A DNA stretch of 64,000 bases from CAYTEH01 sp964436765 (GCA_964436765.1 CAYTEH010000002.1:1-64000); one strand, 5' to 3'. Shown: positions 40,901-50,661, counted from the stretch's first letter. Translations and numbers: made by a program. Notes: generated by a model not told the origin, from the letters alone.

Positions 40901-41872
40901 TTACGCGGCATAGGACTGCAAATTCCGACCGATCCTCCCCGTCACATCCGCATCCGTGGGTATCTGGAAATCCAGGCCCGTCATCTTCTCGTACAGGCTG
41001 ATGTACTTGGCGCCGAGCATCGCGCGGACGTCGTCGGTCACTGCCGGGCGCGGGCGGCCGTCATCCACGAAGCCTTGTTCTTTGAGCCACAGGCGGAAGA
41101 ATTCCTTGTCGAGCGATTCGGGCTCCTTGCCTGCGGCGAAACGTTCTTCGTACGAGGAGGCGACCCAGTAGCGCGAGGAATCGGGCGTGTGGACTTCGTC
41201 GCCCACGCGCAGCACGCCTTCGGAGTCGTAGCCGAACTCGTACTTGGTATCGACCAGGATGAGGCCGCGCTTGGCCGCCACCTCCTGGCCGCGTCTGAAC
41301 AGCGCGAATGCGTACTCCTTCACGCGGTCGATTTCCGCCCGGTTCGTGGCGCCCATGGCGATGAGCTCCTCCGGGCTCGCCGAGACGTCGTGTCCGGTCT
41401 CGGGCTTGGTTGACGGGGTGAAGATGATGTCCTTCAGCTTCTGGTTCTTCTTCATGCCGTCGGGGAGGGGATTGCCGCAAAAATTCCGGTTGCCCTGCTC
41501 GTAATTGACCCAGGCGGAGGTCGAGGTCGAGCCAGTGAGATACGCCCGCACCACCACTTCCACTTTGAGCATCCTGAGTTTTTTCGCGACCGTCACATTC
41601 GGGTCCGGCGTGGCCACCACGTGGGTGGGCATGACGTCCTTCACCTGCTCGAACCACCAGTTGCTCAGCTGGTTCAGCACTTGTCCTTTCAGGGGAATCG
41701 TGCACCACTGGTAATCGAACGCCGATTGGCGGTCCGTCGAAATCAGGATCACGCGATCGTTCTTCGTGTACACATCGCGGACTTTCCCTTTGTACTTCTT
41801 GCCCAGGAAACCGAAATCGGTGTCATCGAGCGTGGTCTTGAGGAATGGGGTGAGGGTGGAGGGGGAGATCAT
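40901..41872 (-). CDS. purC: Phosphoribosylaminoimidazole-succinocarboxamide synthase
   Basis: 323 residues, SAICAR synthase of purine biosynthesis: CAIR + Asp + ATP to SAICAR. Motifs YKGKVRDVYTKNDRVILIST, RQSAFDYQWCTIPLKGQVL, VVVRAYLTGSTSTSAW, LVDTKYEFGYDSEG, DEVHTPDSSRYW. The longer form (about 300 residues) as found in yeast and some bacteria. TACTAT ends 6 nt before the ATG. purB lies elsewhere in this window. Confidence 0.95.
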   Translation of the reverse strand: MISPSTLTPFLKTTLDDTDFGFLGKKYKGKVRDVYTKNDRVILISTDRQSAFDYQWCTIPLKGQVLNQLSNWWFEQVKDVMPTHVVATPDPNVTVAKKLRMLKVEVVVRAYLTGSTSTSAWVNYEQGNRNFCGNPLPDGMKKNQKLKDIIFTPSTKPETGHDVSASPEELIAMGATNRAEIDRVKEYAFALFRRGQEVAAKRGLILVDTKYEFGYDSEGVLRVGDEVHTPDSSRYWVASSYEERFAAGKEPESLDKEFFRLWLKEQGFVDDGRPRPAVTDDVRAMLGAKYISLYEKMTGLDFQIPTDADVTGRIGRNLQSYAA

Positions 41873-41931
41873 GAAATGATAGTAGAAGAGAAGGCAATTT
41901 TGAGAAAGAACCCTCAGAAAAATAGTTTTTA

Positions 41932-41998
41932 GTTTATTAGTTTCTGGTTATTCGTTTCCAGTATTAACCAAAAACCAGTAAACCAGAAACTAGTAAAC
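41932..41998. repeat. Large inverted repeat between divergent genes
   Basis: GTTTATTAGTTTCTGGTT (41932-41949) pairs with AACCAGAAACTAGTAAAC (41981-41998) over 18 bp with one G-U. A further TTAACC/GGTTA-type arm lies inside. AT-rich against the flanks. Confidence 0.75.
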
Positions 41999-42063
41999 AG
42001 CGAGCGTCTTGCATCCTTCCCGCCCCGCCCAGTACGATACCTTTGTTCTTCCCTCCTCTTTTC

Positions 42064-42519
42064 ATGGATGCCTCCGCACGCACGTCCAAGACGAAGCCGT
42101 TGCTCATATTGGTCTCGCTCCTGCTCGCCATTTTCGGCGCTGTCAGCTTCAGCAATTGGATGTCGGCCCAGCAGCAGCTGGAGCAGGTGTCCATGCGCCT
42201 GGACCAGCTGACGGCGGGCGATACGCAGCAGGGCAGGGAGGCTGCGCAGTTGGTGGTGTCTCAGTTGAGGAAGATCTACGACATTCCCGGCGACATCGAG
42301 CCCACGGTCGCCACTATCGTCGACGTCAACACGCTCCGGCAGCGCAATGCCTTCTACAACAAGGCGAAGAACGGCGATTACCTAGTGGTGACCACCGACC
42401 GCGCCATTTTGTTCGATGCCAAGCAGAACGTGATCATCGATGTGGTGCCGGTGCAGATCAACCCGGCTGCCGAGACAAATTCGTCACGCGCCGGGCAGGC
42501 ATCGTCGGTCCGCCGCTGA
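42064..42519 (+). CDS. Membrane-anchored hypothetical protein, 151 aa
   Basis: Start ATG 42064. One membrane segment (LLILVSLLLAIFGAVSFSNW), a short coiled-coil-like stretch (QQQLEQVSMRLDQLTAG), then a soluble beta-rich part (KNGDYLVVTTDRAILFDAKQ). The YNKAKNGDYLVVTTDRAILFD element resembles a recurring extracytoplasmic motif in CPR envelope proteins, but no function is known. Followed after 9 nt by the next gene. Confidence 0.6.
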   Translation: MDASARTSKTKPLLILVSLLLAIFGAVSFSNWMSAQQQLEQVSMRLDQLTAGDTQQGREAAQLVVSQLRKIYDIPGDIEPTVATIVDVNTLRQRNAFYNKAKNGDYLVVTTDRAILFDAKQNVIIDVVPVQINPAAETNSSRAGQASSVRR

Positions 42520-42528
42520 TATTCCCAC

Positions 42529-42978
42529 ATGCAGAGCAGGAGTATTCCGTGGGCATTCCTGGGAGCCCTCTTCCTTGCCCTGGTTCTCGGCTATCTCGCC
42601 GGGCGCATGGTGACGTTGCTGTCTTTCCAGTCGTCTCCGGCCGTCGAGCGGACGGATGAGCGTCCTGCGGTCCCCGTCCTCCACATCGACGGCCGCCAGG
42701 GCGAGACGCTCCGCGGGCGCGCATCGGGCGAACTGCGCATCGAGATCGGCACGCAAGTGATTCCGGCGAAGGATTCCGAGATAACGATCCCGCTCGCGGG
42801 GCTGAAGAACGTCGTCACGGTCACGGTCCCGGCCGGGATGAAGTACGTCGCGTCCAAAAACGGGAAGTACTACTATCCCGTGGAGTCGGTGGCGGGGGAG
42901 AAGATCGTCCCTGCGAATAGGGTCTATTTTGCAAGTGAGGGCGATGCTGAGGCTGCGGGTTTTGCCGCGGGGCGGTAG
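42529..42978 (+). CDS. Membrane-anchored protein with Ada-type fold lacking cysteines
   Basis: 149 residues. N-terminal membrane segment (WAFLGALFLALVLGYLAGRM), a beta-rich part, and a C-terminal 45-residue end (KYVASKNGKYYYPVESVAGEK, then NRVYFASEGDAEAAGFAAGR, split) that resembles the Ada metal-binding/competence-type domain (VASKNGKKYH... ENRVYFxSxxEAExAG). The zinc Cys residues are missing. Co-transcribed with 42064. Confidence 0.6.
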   Translation: MQSRSIPWAFLGALFLALVLGYLAGRMVTLLSFQSSPAVERTDERPAVPVLHIDGRQGETLRGRASGELRIEIGTQVIPAKDSEITIPLAGLKNVVTVTVPAGMKYVASKNGKYYYPVESVAGEKIVPANRVYFASEGDAEAAGFAAGR

Positions 42979-43061
42979 AAAGAGAGAAGAGCAAAGTGAA
43001 AAGATAAAAGAGAAAACTACCGATATCATTCGGATTCCAGACCTGTTTCCACAGCTTTTCT

Positions 43062-43772
43062 CTACAATCGCCCTGTCAACTTCCTCCCGTACAGCACCAC
43101 CACGGACTTCAACATTTCCGTGCTATCTTTCACCAGGCGTACTTTCGATTCGGGTACCGCTGTCCATTTCACCTGTACTTCGGCGATTTTGAATTTCCGT
43201 GACTGTGCGAGAGCCAGGATCTCGATGTCGCACGCGAAGCGGTCGATGCGTTGTTTCTTGAAGATCGCCTGCGCCGCTTCCCGGGTAAAGAGCTTGCAGC
43301 CGCACGCCGCATCCCTGATGCCGGGGATGAGCGGGTAGCAGAGCGCGTGGTATACCCTGCCGATGAAGCGCCGGTGCGGGCTCATGTAGACGTCCTTGTT
43401 GAGGCGCGAGCCGATGGCGATGTCCGCCTTCCGCTTCTTCAGCGCCGCGAACAAGTGCCCGATCTCCTCCACCGGGGTGGCCGCGTCGGCGTCGTAGAAG
43501 AGCGCGTAGTCTCCCGTTGCCGCAAGCATCCCGGCGCGCACGGCAGCGCCCTTGCCGCGGTTCCGTTTGAGTTCGATCACCCGGACGGGGAGGCCCTTCT
43601 CGGCTTTGGCCAGCGCCACGGTCCTGTCGCGGCTGCCGTCATCGGCCACGATCACTTCTTTCAGTACCGGCAGGCCGGCCGGTTTGCCTTTGAAGTACCC
43701 GGCGAGTTTTTTGAGCGTGGAAGGCAGGCGGTCTTCCTCGTTAAATGCCGGGATGATGACGGACAATGTCAT
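43062..43772 (-). CDS. Family 2 glycosyltransferase, polyprenyl-phosphate type
   Basis: 236 residues. GT-A fold: VIIPAFNEEDRLPSTLKKL, nucleotide-sugar site VADDGSRDRTVALA, DXD-like FYDADAATPVEEI and GSRLNKDVYMSPHRRFIGRV (split). The layout and the C-terminal KFKIAEVQVKWTAVPESKVRL match dolichyl/polyprenyl-phosphate sugar transferases. It would load a sugar on a lipid carrier for the GT-C proteins in the same cluster; inference. Divergent from 43853; TATCAT ends 11 nt before the ATG. Confidence 0.85.
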   Translation of the reverse strand: MTLSVIIPAFNEEDRLPSTLKKLAGYFKGKPAGLPVLKEVIVADDGSRDRTVALAKAEKGLPVRVIELKRNRGKGAAVRAGMLAATGDYALFYDADAATPVEEIGHLFAALKKRKADIAIGSRLNKDVYMSPHRRFIGRVYHALCYPLIPGIRDAACGCKLFTREAAQAIFKKQRIDRFACDIEILALAQSRKFKIAEVQVKWTAVPESKVRLVKDSTEMLKSVVVLYGRKLTGRL

Positions 43773-43852
43773 GAGTGTGGTGGATGATACCTGAGACGGA
43801 ACGGGCGGGTGAGGAATTGCGGGAGATTCGCGTACGGGTTATTGTTCTCCCC

Positions 43853-46807
43853 ATGAAGCGGACGATCGGGATCATCACAGCCGGGCTCGTGTGCGTGCTC
43901 GGGTTACTGCTGTTTCACCGGGCTCTCATGGATTCGGGGAACGACATGCGCGTGTACCGCGAGATCGGCAGGAATGTGATGGCAGAGGAGCCGTCTTTCA
44001 AGAGCGAGTATCCGCCGCTGATGTCGGCAACGTTCACACTGATATCTGTTGAAGACCAGAAAACGTTCACCTGGATCTGGATTGCGCTGCTCGCCGCCTG
44101 CGCCGCGGGTATCGCGGTGTTCGGCGCCTGGCGCATGAAGGACGAAGTGTCCGCCGCCTTCCCGGCCGCGTTCGCGCTCACGATCCTGCTGCTTGGGCCC
44201 ACTGTGACACTCGCGCGCTTCGATATCCTCATGCTGATGGCGCTGTTTCTCGCATGGAGGACCCATGAAAAAGAGCGGCCGGCAGAGAGCGGCTTCTGGT
44301 TGGCTATTGCCGTTGCCATCAAACTTGTGCCGATCCTGTTCCTTCCCCTGTTCCTGGTGCTGTCGCCCAAAGGGCACTGGAAAAGCTTCCTCAAGGGCTT
44401 CGTGCTTGGCGGGGTGGCGAGCGTTCTCTTCGCCACAGCGGTGCTGGGTCCGGGAGGCCTGTACGCGAACACGACATACATGCTCGCGTACCATGCCGAA
44501 CGGGGGGTCCAGGCAGAAAGCCTGTGGTCCGGGTTGGTGTTGCTCGGGGGCAAAGTCTTCGGGATGCAGCCGGGTATTATCTTTGATCATGGCGCGTACC
44601 ACCTGACCGGAGCTCCTGGCTGGCTCAAGTCCCTGGCACTTGTGACGACGCTCGTCGGCGTCGCGGTCATCACGTGGATCGCCTGGAAACGCAGGAAAGC
44701 GAAACATCCGCTTGCAGCCCTGTGCCTGGCGCTGATCCTATGGAGCCTCGCCGCGAGTTCGGTGCTCTCGGCGCAATTCCTAGTATGGGTGGTGCCATTC
44801 CTGCTTCTCTACTGCTATGAGCGGTGGATGCAGGGCGACACGCCCGTCCCGTCGTTTCCGCTCCTCCTCACTGGAACATTGCTCGTGGCACTCCTGACTC
44901 AGTGGGTGTACCCCACCCACTATGAAGACGTCCTCGGCATGAACGACGACGCGCTCCTTATATTGAATATCCGGAACCTGCTTCTGCCCGTGCTTGCGGC
45001 GATGCTGCTCTGGCCGAGGCAATCCTCGACGAAACCGAAGACAGGCCGGAAGCGGTCCATCGCCCTTCCCGTCCTTTCTTTCGCGGCCGCCCTTGTCCTG
45101 GTGCCTGTGATGAGCTCGTTCCTGTGGCCGCGGTGGGAGAATGTCCGGTACTCGTTCGACGGTACGCAGTGGGAACAGGGCGTGCTGCCGCTCAAGCTGG
45201 CGGGCCGGCAATCGAACCTGACGGTCGAGATGGATGCGTACTCGTCGGGCATTCACCCGCGCCGTTACCGCGTGCTGCCCGATGACTGCCTGGAGTCGGT
45301 GGAGGTGAACGGCAAGCGGATCACCGCCGACCAGTTCTGCGATCCGCAGAACGGCCGGGTGGTGCGCGTCGGTTCGGAATTCAAAAAGGGAATCAACCAC
45401 GTGCGGATGACGGTGCGCGATACCGGCGGCGAGACGGGTCTTGCGATCGTGATGGATCCCGACGACGTGCTCATGCAGCTCTTCGGGCTCGTGTGGGTGC
45501 TGGCGGTGATTGCCGCGGGGTCGTGGCTCATCGTCACGGCGGTCCCGAAAGGCAATCTGCGGCTCCTGTACTTCGCGGGCCTGGGTGGCACGGCGCTCCG
45601 GTTGCTCTACATGCTCTCCACGCAGTACATACACCGCGCATACGACTGGGACGGGCACCTCGACTACGTCCGTCACGTGCTCACCCACTGGACCATCCCC
45701 CCGGCCGTGAGCGGCTGGGAGATGCACCAGGCGCCGCTGTACTACTTCCTCACGGCCAGCCTCTACCGGGCCATGACGTTCATCGCCGCGTCCACGAGCC
45801 AGTTCTTCATCGGGATGCTCCAGTACGTCTCGTTCCTGTGCTCCGCGGGCGCGCTCTTCTTCGGCATCTGGACCGTGCGGCGGCTCTTCCCTAAAAAACC
45901 GGCGCCGGCGCTGCTCGCGTCGCTCATCATCGCCACGTTCCCCGGGCTCGTGATGTTCGCGTCGCGCATCTCGAACGACTCGCTCTACCATCTCCTCGCC
46001 TTCGCGACGCTCGCGGCCATCGTGCTCTGGTGGCAGCAGGGGACGCGGAGGAACGCCGCGCTCGTGGGGCTCGCGTTCGCTGCGACGTTCCTCGTGAAAG
46101 TGAGCGTCTTCGTGATGGGTCCCGTCATCGGCGCGTGCCTGCTCCTGCATCCGCGCCTCACATGGAAACAGAAATTCGTGCACGGCGGCATCATGGCCCT
46201 CCTCGTCATCGTCCTGGCGGCATGGCTGCCGGCGGTGCGTTTCATGGAAGAACAGACGCACAGCATCACGAGCTTCGGTCATTCCTCCATCAACCCCGGG
46301 TTGCTGATGCCCACCACGGCCGAGTCATTCCTCACCTTCAACCCGGTCCAGGTCCTGCTCATCCCGTTCAACAACACCTGGGACGATGCCTCGCGCCGCA
46401 TGTACTTCTGGGAGTTCTTCTACCGTTCCGCGTTCTACGGCGAATTCAACATGGGCGATAACCGGCGCGCCCTGAGCCAGGTGATCCTGCTGCTCGGCAT
46501 GGCCGCGGCCGGGCTGATGTTCTACGGGCTCCTGCGGGAACTGCGCGCCCGCTGGCGCGAGACGCTGCCCCTGTGGGGAACGCTCGGATTGCTGGTACTC
46601 GGGAGCATGACGTTCCGGTTCCTGTTCCGCTGTTCATGCGACCAGGATTTCCGCTTCGCGATCGTGGCGGTGGTGCCCATCGCGTACTTCGCCGCGTCAT
46701 CGGTCGCGTACCTGCCCAAACGGGGCGGGCTGCTCGCGAAGCACGTGCTGCTCGCGCTGGCGGCGTCGAGCGCGGGGTTGCTGCTCAGCTTCTGGTTGTG
46801 GCCGTAG
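43853..46807 (+). CDS. Double GT-C membrane glycosyltransferase (two modules fused)
   Basis: 984 residues from the ATG at 43853 (TATTGT ends 7 nt upstream). The N-terminal module (residues about 1-420) looks like GT87-type mannosyltransferase: DMRVYREIGRNVMAEEPSFK followed by YPPLM and about ten membrane segments. A soluble beta-rich region (about 450-560) follows. The C-terminal module (about 565-984) is a second GT-C unit with AYDWDGHLDYVRHVLTHW and GWEMHQAPLYYFLTASLY. Such fusions are uncommon. Likely lipid-linked-sugar transfer for envelope glycans or glycoproteins. Confidence 0.75.
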   Translation: MKRTIGIITAGLVCVLGLLLFHRALMDSGNDMRVYREIGRNVMAEEPSFKSEYPPLMSATFTLISVEDQKTFTWIWIALLAACAAGIAVFGAWRMKDEVSAAFPAAFALTILLLGPTVTLARFDILMLMALFLAWRTHEKERPAESGFWLAIAVAIKLVPILFLPLFLVLSPKGHWKSFLKGFVLGGVASVLFATAVLGPGGLYANTTYMLAYHAERGVQAESLWSGLVLLGGKVFGMQPGIIFDHGAYHLTGAPGWLKSLALVTTLVGVAVITWIAWKRRKAKHPLAALCLALILWSLAASSVLSAQFLVWVVPFLLLYCYERWMQGDTPVPSFPLLLTGTLLVALLTQWVYPTHYEDVLGMNDDALLILNIRNLLLPVLAAMLLWPRQSSTKPKTGRKRSIALPVLSFAAALVLVPVMSSFLWPRWENVRYSFDGTQWEQGVLPLKLAGRQSNLTVEMDAYSSGIHPRRYRVLPDDCLESVEVNGKRITADQFCDPQNGRVVRVGSEFKKGINHVRMTVRDTGGETGLAIVMDPDDVLMQLFGLVWVLAVIAAGSWLIVTAVPKGNLRLLYFAGLGGTALRLLYMLSTQYIHRAYDWDGHLDYVRHVLTHWTIPPAVSGWEMHQAPLYYFLTASLYRAMTFIAASTSQFFIGMLQYVSFLCSAGALFFGIWTVRRLFPKKPAPALLASLIIATFPGLVMFASRISNDSLYHLLAFATLAAIVLWWQQGTRRNAALVGLAFAATFLVKVSVFVMGPVIGACLLLHPRLTWKQKFVHGGIMALLVIVLAAWLPAVRFMEEQTHSITSFGHSSINPGLLMPTTAESFLTFNPVQVLLIPFNNTWDDASRRMYFWEFFYRSAFYGEFNMGDNRRALSQVILLLGMAAAGLMFYGLLRELRARWRETLPLWGTLGLLVLGSMTFRFLFRCSCDQDFRFAIVAVVPIAYFAASSVAYLPKRGGLLAKHVLLALAASSAGLLLSFWLWP

Positions 46808-46813
46808 GAAAGC

Positions 46814-48130
46814 TTAAATATACACCGGCACCATGAGGTTCAGCAGCATGAAGGCACACAGCCCGCTGAGGAGTAGTCGTCTGCCCCAGAACGTCTGAAG
46901 AAATTTCGAAATCCGTTTCGTCTGGAGCACCTGCGCCGTCAGGTACGTGGCGCCGAGCGTGGCCGGAGCGATGTACACCCCTTTCACCGGACCCCATCCC
47001 GCGAAGGGGCTCTGGTACAGGTACAGGATGAATGACGCGAGGAACGCGGCGCCGGCGGCGAGGACCGTCCAGCCGAGCGCGCGCCAGTGCCGCTGCGCTT
47101 TTTTTCGGAGAGCGAACAGCGCGAGCCCAAGGGGCGTGAGGCAGGTGGCACCGATGAGCCAGATGCGGCCCACGGTCAGGCTGAGCCCGGGTCCCGTGAA
47201 GATCCCCACCCAGAAATCCCACCAGGCGTTCCAGATCCGCAGTTTGCCGCTGTTGCGCTGCGTGATGCTGGCGCTCAAAAAAAGCGTCCGGAAAAATTCC
47301 GCCGGATCGGCGTCGCGCGCGGCTTTTGCCTCCATCTGGCCACCGCCGTTCATCCAGTTCACGTTATTCGGGAAGTACGTGTGCTCCGTGCTCTGCCTGT
47401 ACCGCACGTGGTAGTAGGGGAACGCCAGCGCTCCGGCCACGAGTACGGCGCACAGCAGCGGCGCCCAGGCGCGGGCGATGCGCGTGCGTTCACGCGAGAC
47501 CGCGAGCGCCGCGAGCGGGATCACCGGCAGCAGGATGCCCGAGAATTTGGTGAACGGGCCCGCGAGGAGCGTCAGTCCCATGATTGCCCAGAGTGTCGCT
47601 CGCTTCCAGCCCCGGCGTTTCTCCGGTTCCCAGAAGAGCCGGGCCGAGACGTACAGCAGCATCGTCACATAGCACAGGATGAGGACGTCCAGGTTCATCG
47701 AGGTCTGGAGGTAGAACTGGATGGGTATGGCCGCGAAGACGTACAGGAACGCGAGCCCCGCCGGCCGGAGCAGCAGGTTCAGGTGTTTGAGCGTCGCCCT
47801 GAGCAGCAGGAACGCCAGCACCGATGCCGCGAACGAGACGATCTGCACGGCCTGTACGTCCGTCAGGCCCATCAGGAAAAACGGCTTTGCAAAGAGGAAT
47901 CCCAGCGGCGGGTGATACGCGTAGAAGAGCGAATGGATGTCCATCATCAGGTTGTCCCAGCGGATCTCGCGCACCATTTCGAGGTGCGGTCCCGGGTCGG
48001 AGCCCGACATCTGCCCCGCGCGTTCCCATGCGAGCGCGATCTTTCCCAGCACCAGCAGCATGCAGAGCCACCGTTCGTGGACGGCCGGTATCAGCGTCGT
48101 AGCGTCGTGTCTGCTCGTGCGTGCCTGCAT
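46814..48130 (-). CDS. GT-C family membrane glycosyltransferase
   Basis: 438 residues from the ATG at 48130 (TATCGT ends 7 nt upstream; the longer frame includes the promoter). About ten membrane segments. The N-terminal loop GSDPGPHLEMVREIRWDNLM and AYHPPLGFLFAKPFFLMG place the catalytic-type acidic residue and HPPL as in GT39/ArnT-like enzymes. Convergent with 43853 (6-nt gap) and divergent from 48254. Confidence 0.75.
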   Translation of the reverse strand: MQARTSRHDATTLIPAVHERWLCMLLVLGKIALAWERAGQMSGSDPGPHLEMVREIRWDNLMMDIHSLFYAYHPPLGFLFAKPFFLMGLTDVQAVQIVSFAASVLAFLLLRATLKHLNLLLRPAGLAFLYVFAAIPIQFYLQTSMNLDVLILCYVTMLLYVSARLFWEPEKRRGWKRATLWAIMGLTLLAGPFTKFSGILLPVIPLAALAVSRERTRIARAWAPLLCAVLVAGALAFPYYHVRYRQSTEHTYFPNNVNWMNGGGQMEAKAARDADPAEFFRTLFLSASITQRNSGKLRIWNAWWDFWVGIFTGPGLSLTVGRIWLIGATCLTPLGLALFALRKKAQRHWRALGWTVLAAGAAFLASFILYLYQSPFAGWGPVKGVYIAPATLGATYLTAQVLQTKRISKFLQTFWGRRLLLSGLCAFMLLNLMVPVYI

Positions 48131-48253
48131 CCGGGAAACGATACGGAAAATACCGCGCCTGCTCAAACGGATTCACCATCTTCCGGCAAGATTGCAGCAC
48201 AAGTCCCGGCGCGCGCGACTGTTCTTTGCGCGCGCGTCCCCTATGATGCGCGC

Positions 48254-49570
48254 ATGCGGAAGCGGTTCCACGGTCCGTTCCAATGGCTCTTCATCGCACT
48301 CGGGATGCTGCTGCTCATCGCGCTTCCCCACGCCCTCCGTTCCGACGGCCTCGAGCGGTACCTGGCGCTCCTCGAATTGATCCGTAACGGCACTTTTTCC
48401 GTGACCAAATACTCGATGGTGGGCCCGCTGTTTGCGTTGCCGCTCTTCGTTCTCGGCAAGCTTGCGGGAAACGAGCAGGGGATCACGTCCAACTTCAACA
48501 TCCTCGTGCTCCTTGCCGGCATGTGCACGCTGTTCATCGCGCTTGCGCGCCGGCTCGCGGTCCCCGAGGTCCGCTCGTTCCTCCTCATCCTGCTGTTCGG
48601 TTCCATGATGCCGGTGCACGCGTTGCATTTTTACGGCGAGATGTTCACCGCGGTCACGGTCGCGGCCGGCACCGCCGCCGCCCTGCTCGCGGGCGCACAC
48701 TCGGGGTGGGTCTGGACGGTGCTCGGGGCAGCCAACACGCCCATGGCACTGGTCGGCTTCGGGTTCCTGGCGCTGCGTCAGGCATGTTCCCTCAAAAAAT
48801 ACCGGTATCTGTTGCTGCCGGCAGCCGCGCTCGGGCTCATTCTGCTCGAGGCGAAGCTCCGGCGCGGGGGATTTTTGATATCGGGATACGCGGGCGAGCA
48901 CGGGAAAGAATCGGTGCTCCCGTACACCTCGCGTGCCGGTTTCGGCTTCCCCTTCGCCGTCGGCTTCCTCTCGCTCACGCTCTCCTTCGGCAAGGGTATC
49001 ATCTTCTACGCGCCGGGATTGCTCGCTGTGCCTGCGTTCCTGCGCTCGTCCGCCGATGCCGCCGTCCGGCATCTGCTCGAACTCTGGCTCTGGTTTTTGC
49101 TCGGGATCCTGCTCGTGGCCTCCACGTGGTACAGCTGGCAGGGAGGGTGGTTCTGGGGCCCGCGTTTTTTGATGTTCGCGAGTTTTCCCGCATCGCTCGC
49201 GCTCGCATGGCAGGTGCACCGGGCCCGGACGTTCCCCGCGTGCGTCATCACGCTGCTGCTCCTCGCGCTCAGTTTCTGGGTGGGCTTCTCGGGGCTTGTC
49301 TTCAACCAGCGTGATATGGCCCTGTGCTTGCAGGACAACGCGCGGCTGGAGCCGCTCTGCTGGTACACGCCGGAATATAGCGCGCTGTGGCGTCCGTTCG
49401 TCACGGGCAAGATCTACGGGATGAACATGTTTGAGACGGGCATCGCGCTCGTGTGGCTGGGCGCATTCCTCTGCACCGCATGGCCGCTTTTTGTGCAGCT
49501 CAGCACGCTGCTGCCGGGCAGGTGGGCGAACATCCGGGCAACGCTCCGTCCGTCGCACTGGCGTTTCTGA
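48254..49570 (+). CDS. GT-C-like polytopic membrane protein
   Basis: 438 residues from the ATG at 48254; TATGAT ends 6 nt before it. The very long frame upstream (from 47087) is an antisense shadow of the neighbour. About ten membrane segments, with an N-terminal LRSDGLERYLALLELIRNGTFS-like loop (D and RY as in GT-C proteins) and ISGYAGEHGKESVLPYTSRAG in the centre. Probable membrane glycosyltransferase; weaker than its neighbours. Confidence 0.65.
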   Translation: MRKRFHGPFQWLFIALGMLLLIALPHALRSDGLERYLALLELIRNGTFSVTKYSMVGPLFALPLFVLGKLAGNEQGITSNFNILVLLAGMCTLFIALARRLAVPEVRSFLLILLFGSMMPVHALHFYGEMFTAVTVAAGTAAALLAGAHSGWVWTVLGAANTPMALVGFGFLALRQACSLKKYRYLLLPAAALGLILLEAKLRRGGFLISGYAGEHGKESVLPYTSRAGFGFPFAVGFLSLTLSFGKGIIFYAPGLLAVPAFLRSSADAAVRHLLELWLWFLLGILLVASTWYSWQGGWFWGPRFLMFASFPASLALAWQVHRARTFPACVITLLLLALSFWVGFSGLVFNQRDMALCLQDNARLEPLCWYTPEYSALWRPFVTGKIYGMNMFETGIALVWLGAFLCTAWPLFVQLSTLLPGRWANIRATLRPSHWRF

Positions 49571-49576
49571 GCTGCC

Positions 49577-50605
49577 TTACGACAGGTATTTGAGAATGCG
49601 GATGACGCCCATCTTCGCCGCCTGCTTGTGGGCCGAGACGCCGGTGCGGTGCTCGATCTCGTTGCGGTGCGTGTGGTAGTACTCGTACGCCTTCGCCATC
49701 ATTTCTTCGTTGGTGAGTGTCGGGGCCCATCCCAGCTTCGCCTGTATTTTTTGTGTATCGAACACGAAATCCTCCGCGATCATCTTGTACTGGTACGGCC
49801 CGAGCGGCGAGAGTTTCAGCGCGTAGGCCAGCTTCATCGCCGGGATCGCTATCCATCGCGGGAAGTTCGCGACACGTGCCTTTGTCCCCGCTTTGTCGAT
49901 CATGTACTGGTACACGTCCCTGAACGATTTCACATGATCGGAGCCGATGTTGAATACGTCGGTTGCGGGGTACGTAAGAGCGCGAATGCACGCATCGATC
50001 AGGTCTCCGGCATAGATGAACTGGTAGGTGTTCCTGCCGCCTCCCACCACCCACACCCTGCGACCCTCGTCGATGAACTCGAACAGGATCGAGAGCAGGC
50101 CGAGCCTCCCGGCGTCGATGATCGTGGGGCAGCGGAAGATGATCGAATGGAATTCCGTGTGGCCCAGCAGGATCTTCTCGCCTTCCCATTTGCTGCGCCC
50201 GTAGATCTCCACCGGTTCGGGCGCGTCCTCCTCCGTCACCGGGCGGCCGAAGTTTTTGCCCCACAGGCAGTTGCTGGAGGTGAAGACCACTTTTTTGACG
50301 CCGAATTCGGCCGCGCAATCGGCCACGACCGCAGTCCCGTCCACGTTCGAGGTCCAGAGCATCTCTGTATCCTTCACCGCGTGGGCGAGCATGGCGGCGC
50401 AGTGCATCACGGCATCGAAGCGGTGCTCGCGGAAGAGGCTGCGCATCCGTTCGCGGTCCCGGATGTCGCCCCGGATGCAGGTACAGCCCGCCGGGTCTTC
50501 GTCCTGTTCGAGGTCTATGCTCACGCACGCATGGCCGCGCTTGATGAGCTCCCGCTTGAGCAGCGAGCCGAAAAATCCGGCGCCTCCGGTGACGAGGATG
50601 ACCAT
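49577..50605 (-). CDS. NAD-dependent epimerase/dehydratase (extended SDR)
   Basis: 342 residues. Rossmann motif VTGGAGFFGSLLKREL at the N-terminus, the SSNCLWG stretch and the catalytic YGRSKWEGEK. Extended SDR of the UDP-sugar epimerase / 3-beta-HSD-like type; the exact substrate cannot be told. Within a glycosylation cluster it probably makes a nucleotide sugar. TACCAT ends 6 nt before the ATG. Convergent with 48254. Confidence 0.87.
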   Translation of the reverse strand: MVILVTGGAGFFGSLLKRELIKRGHACVSIDLEQDEDPAGCTCIRGDIRDRERMRSLFREHRFDAVMHCAAMLAHAVKDTEMLWTSNVDGTAVVADCAAEFGVKKVVFTSSNCLWGKNFGRPVTEEDAPEPVEIYGRSKWEGEKILLGHTEFHSIIFRCPTIIDAGRLGLLSILFEFIDEGRRVWVVGGGRNTYQFIYAGDLIDACIRALTYPATDVFNIGSDHVKSFRDVYQYMIDKAGTKARVANFPRWIAIPAMKLAYALKLSPLGPYQYKMIAEDFVFDTQKIQAKLGWAPTLTNEEMMAKAYEYYHTHRNEIEHRTGVSAHKQAAKMGVIRILKYLS

Positions 50606-50661
50606 GGAGGAATGGTAGCAGACTCACCGGGTCCATTCTTCCAGAATGCGATGGAGCGAGC

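Noticed and set aside
44780..46282. Minus-strand frame of 500 codons
   Set aside because: Opposite strand of the double GT-C gene; extremely Arg/His/Glu-rich and without hydrophobic or domain structure.
47087..48253. Upstream part of the long plus-strand frame that ends at 49570
   Set aside because: It is antisense to the GT-C gene at 46814-48130; the real protein begins at 48254 behind a TATGAT box.
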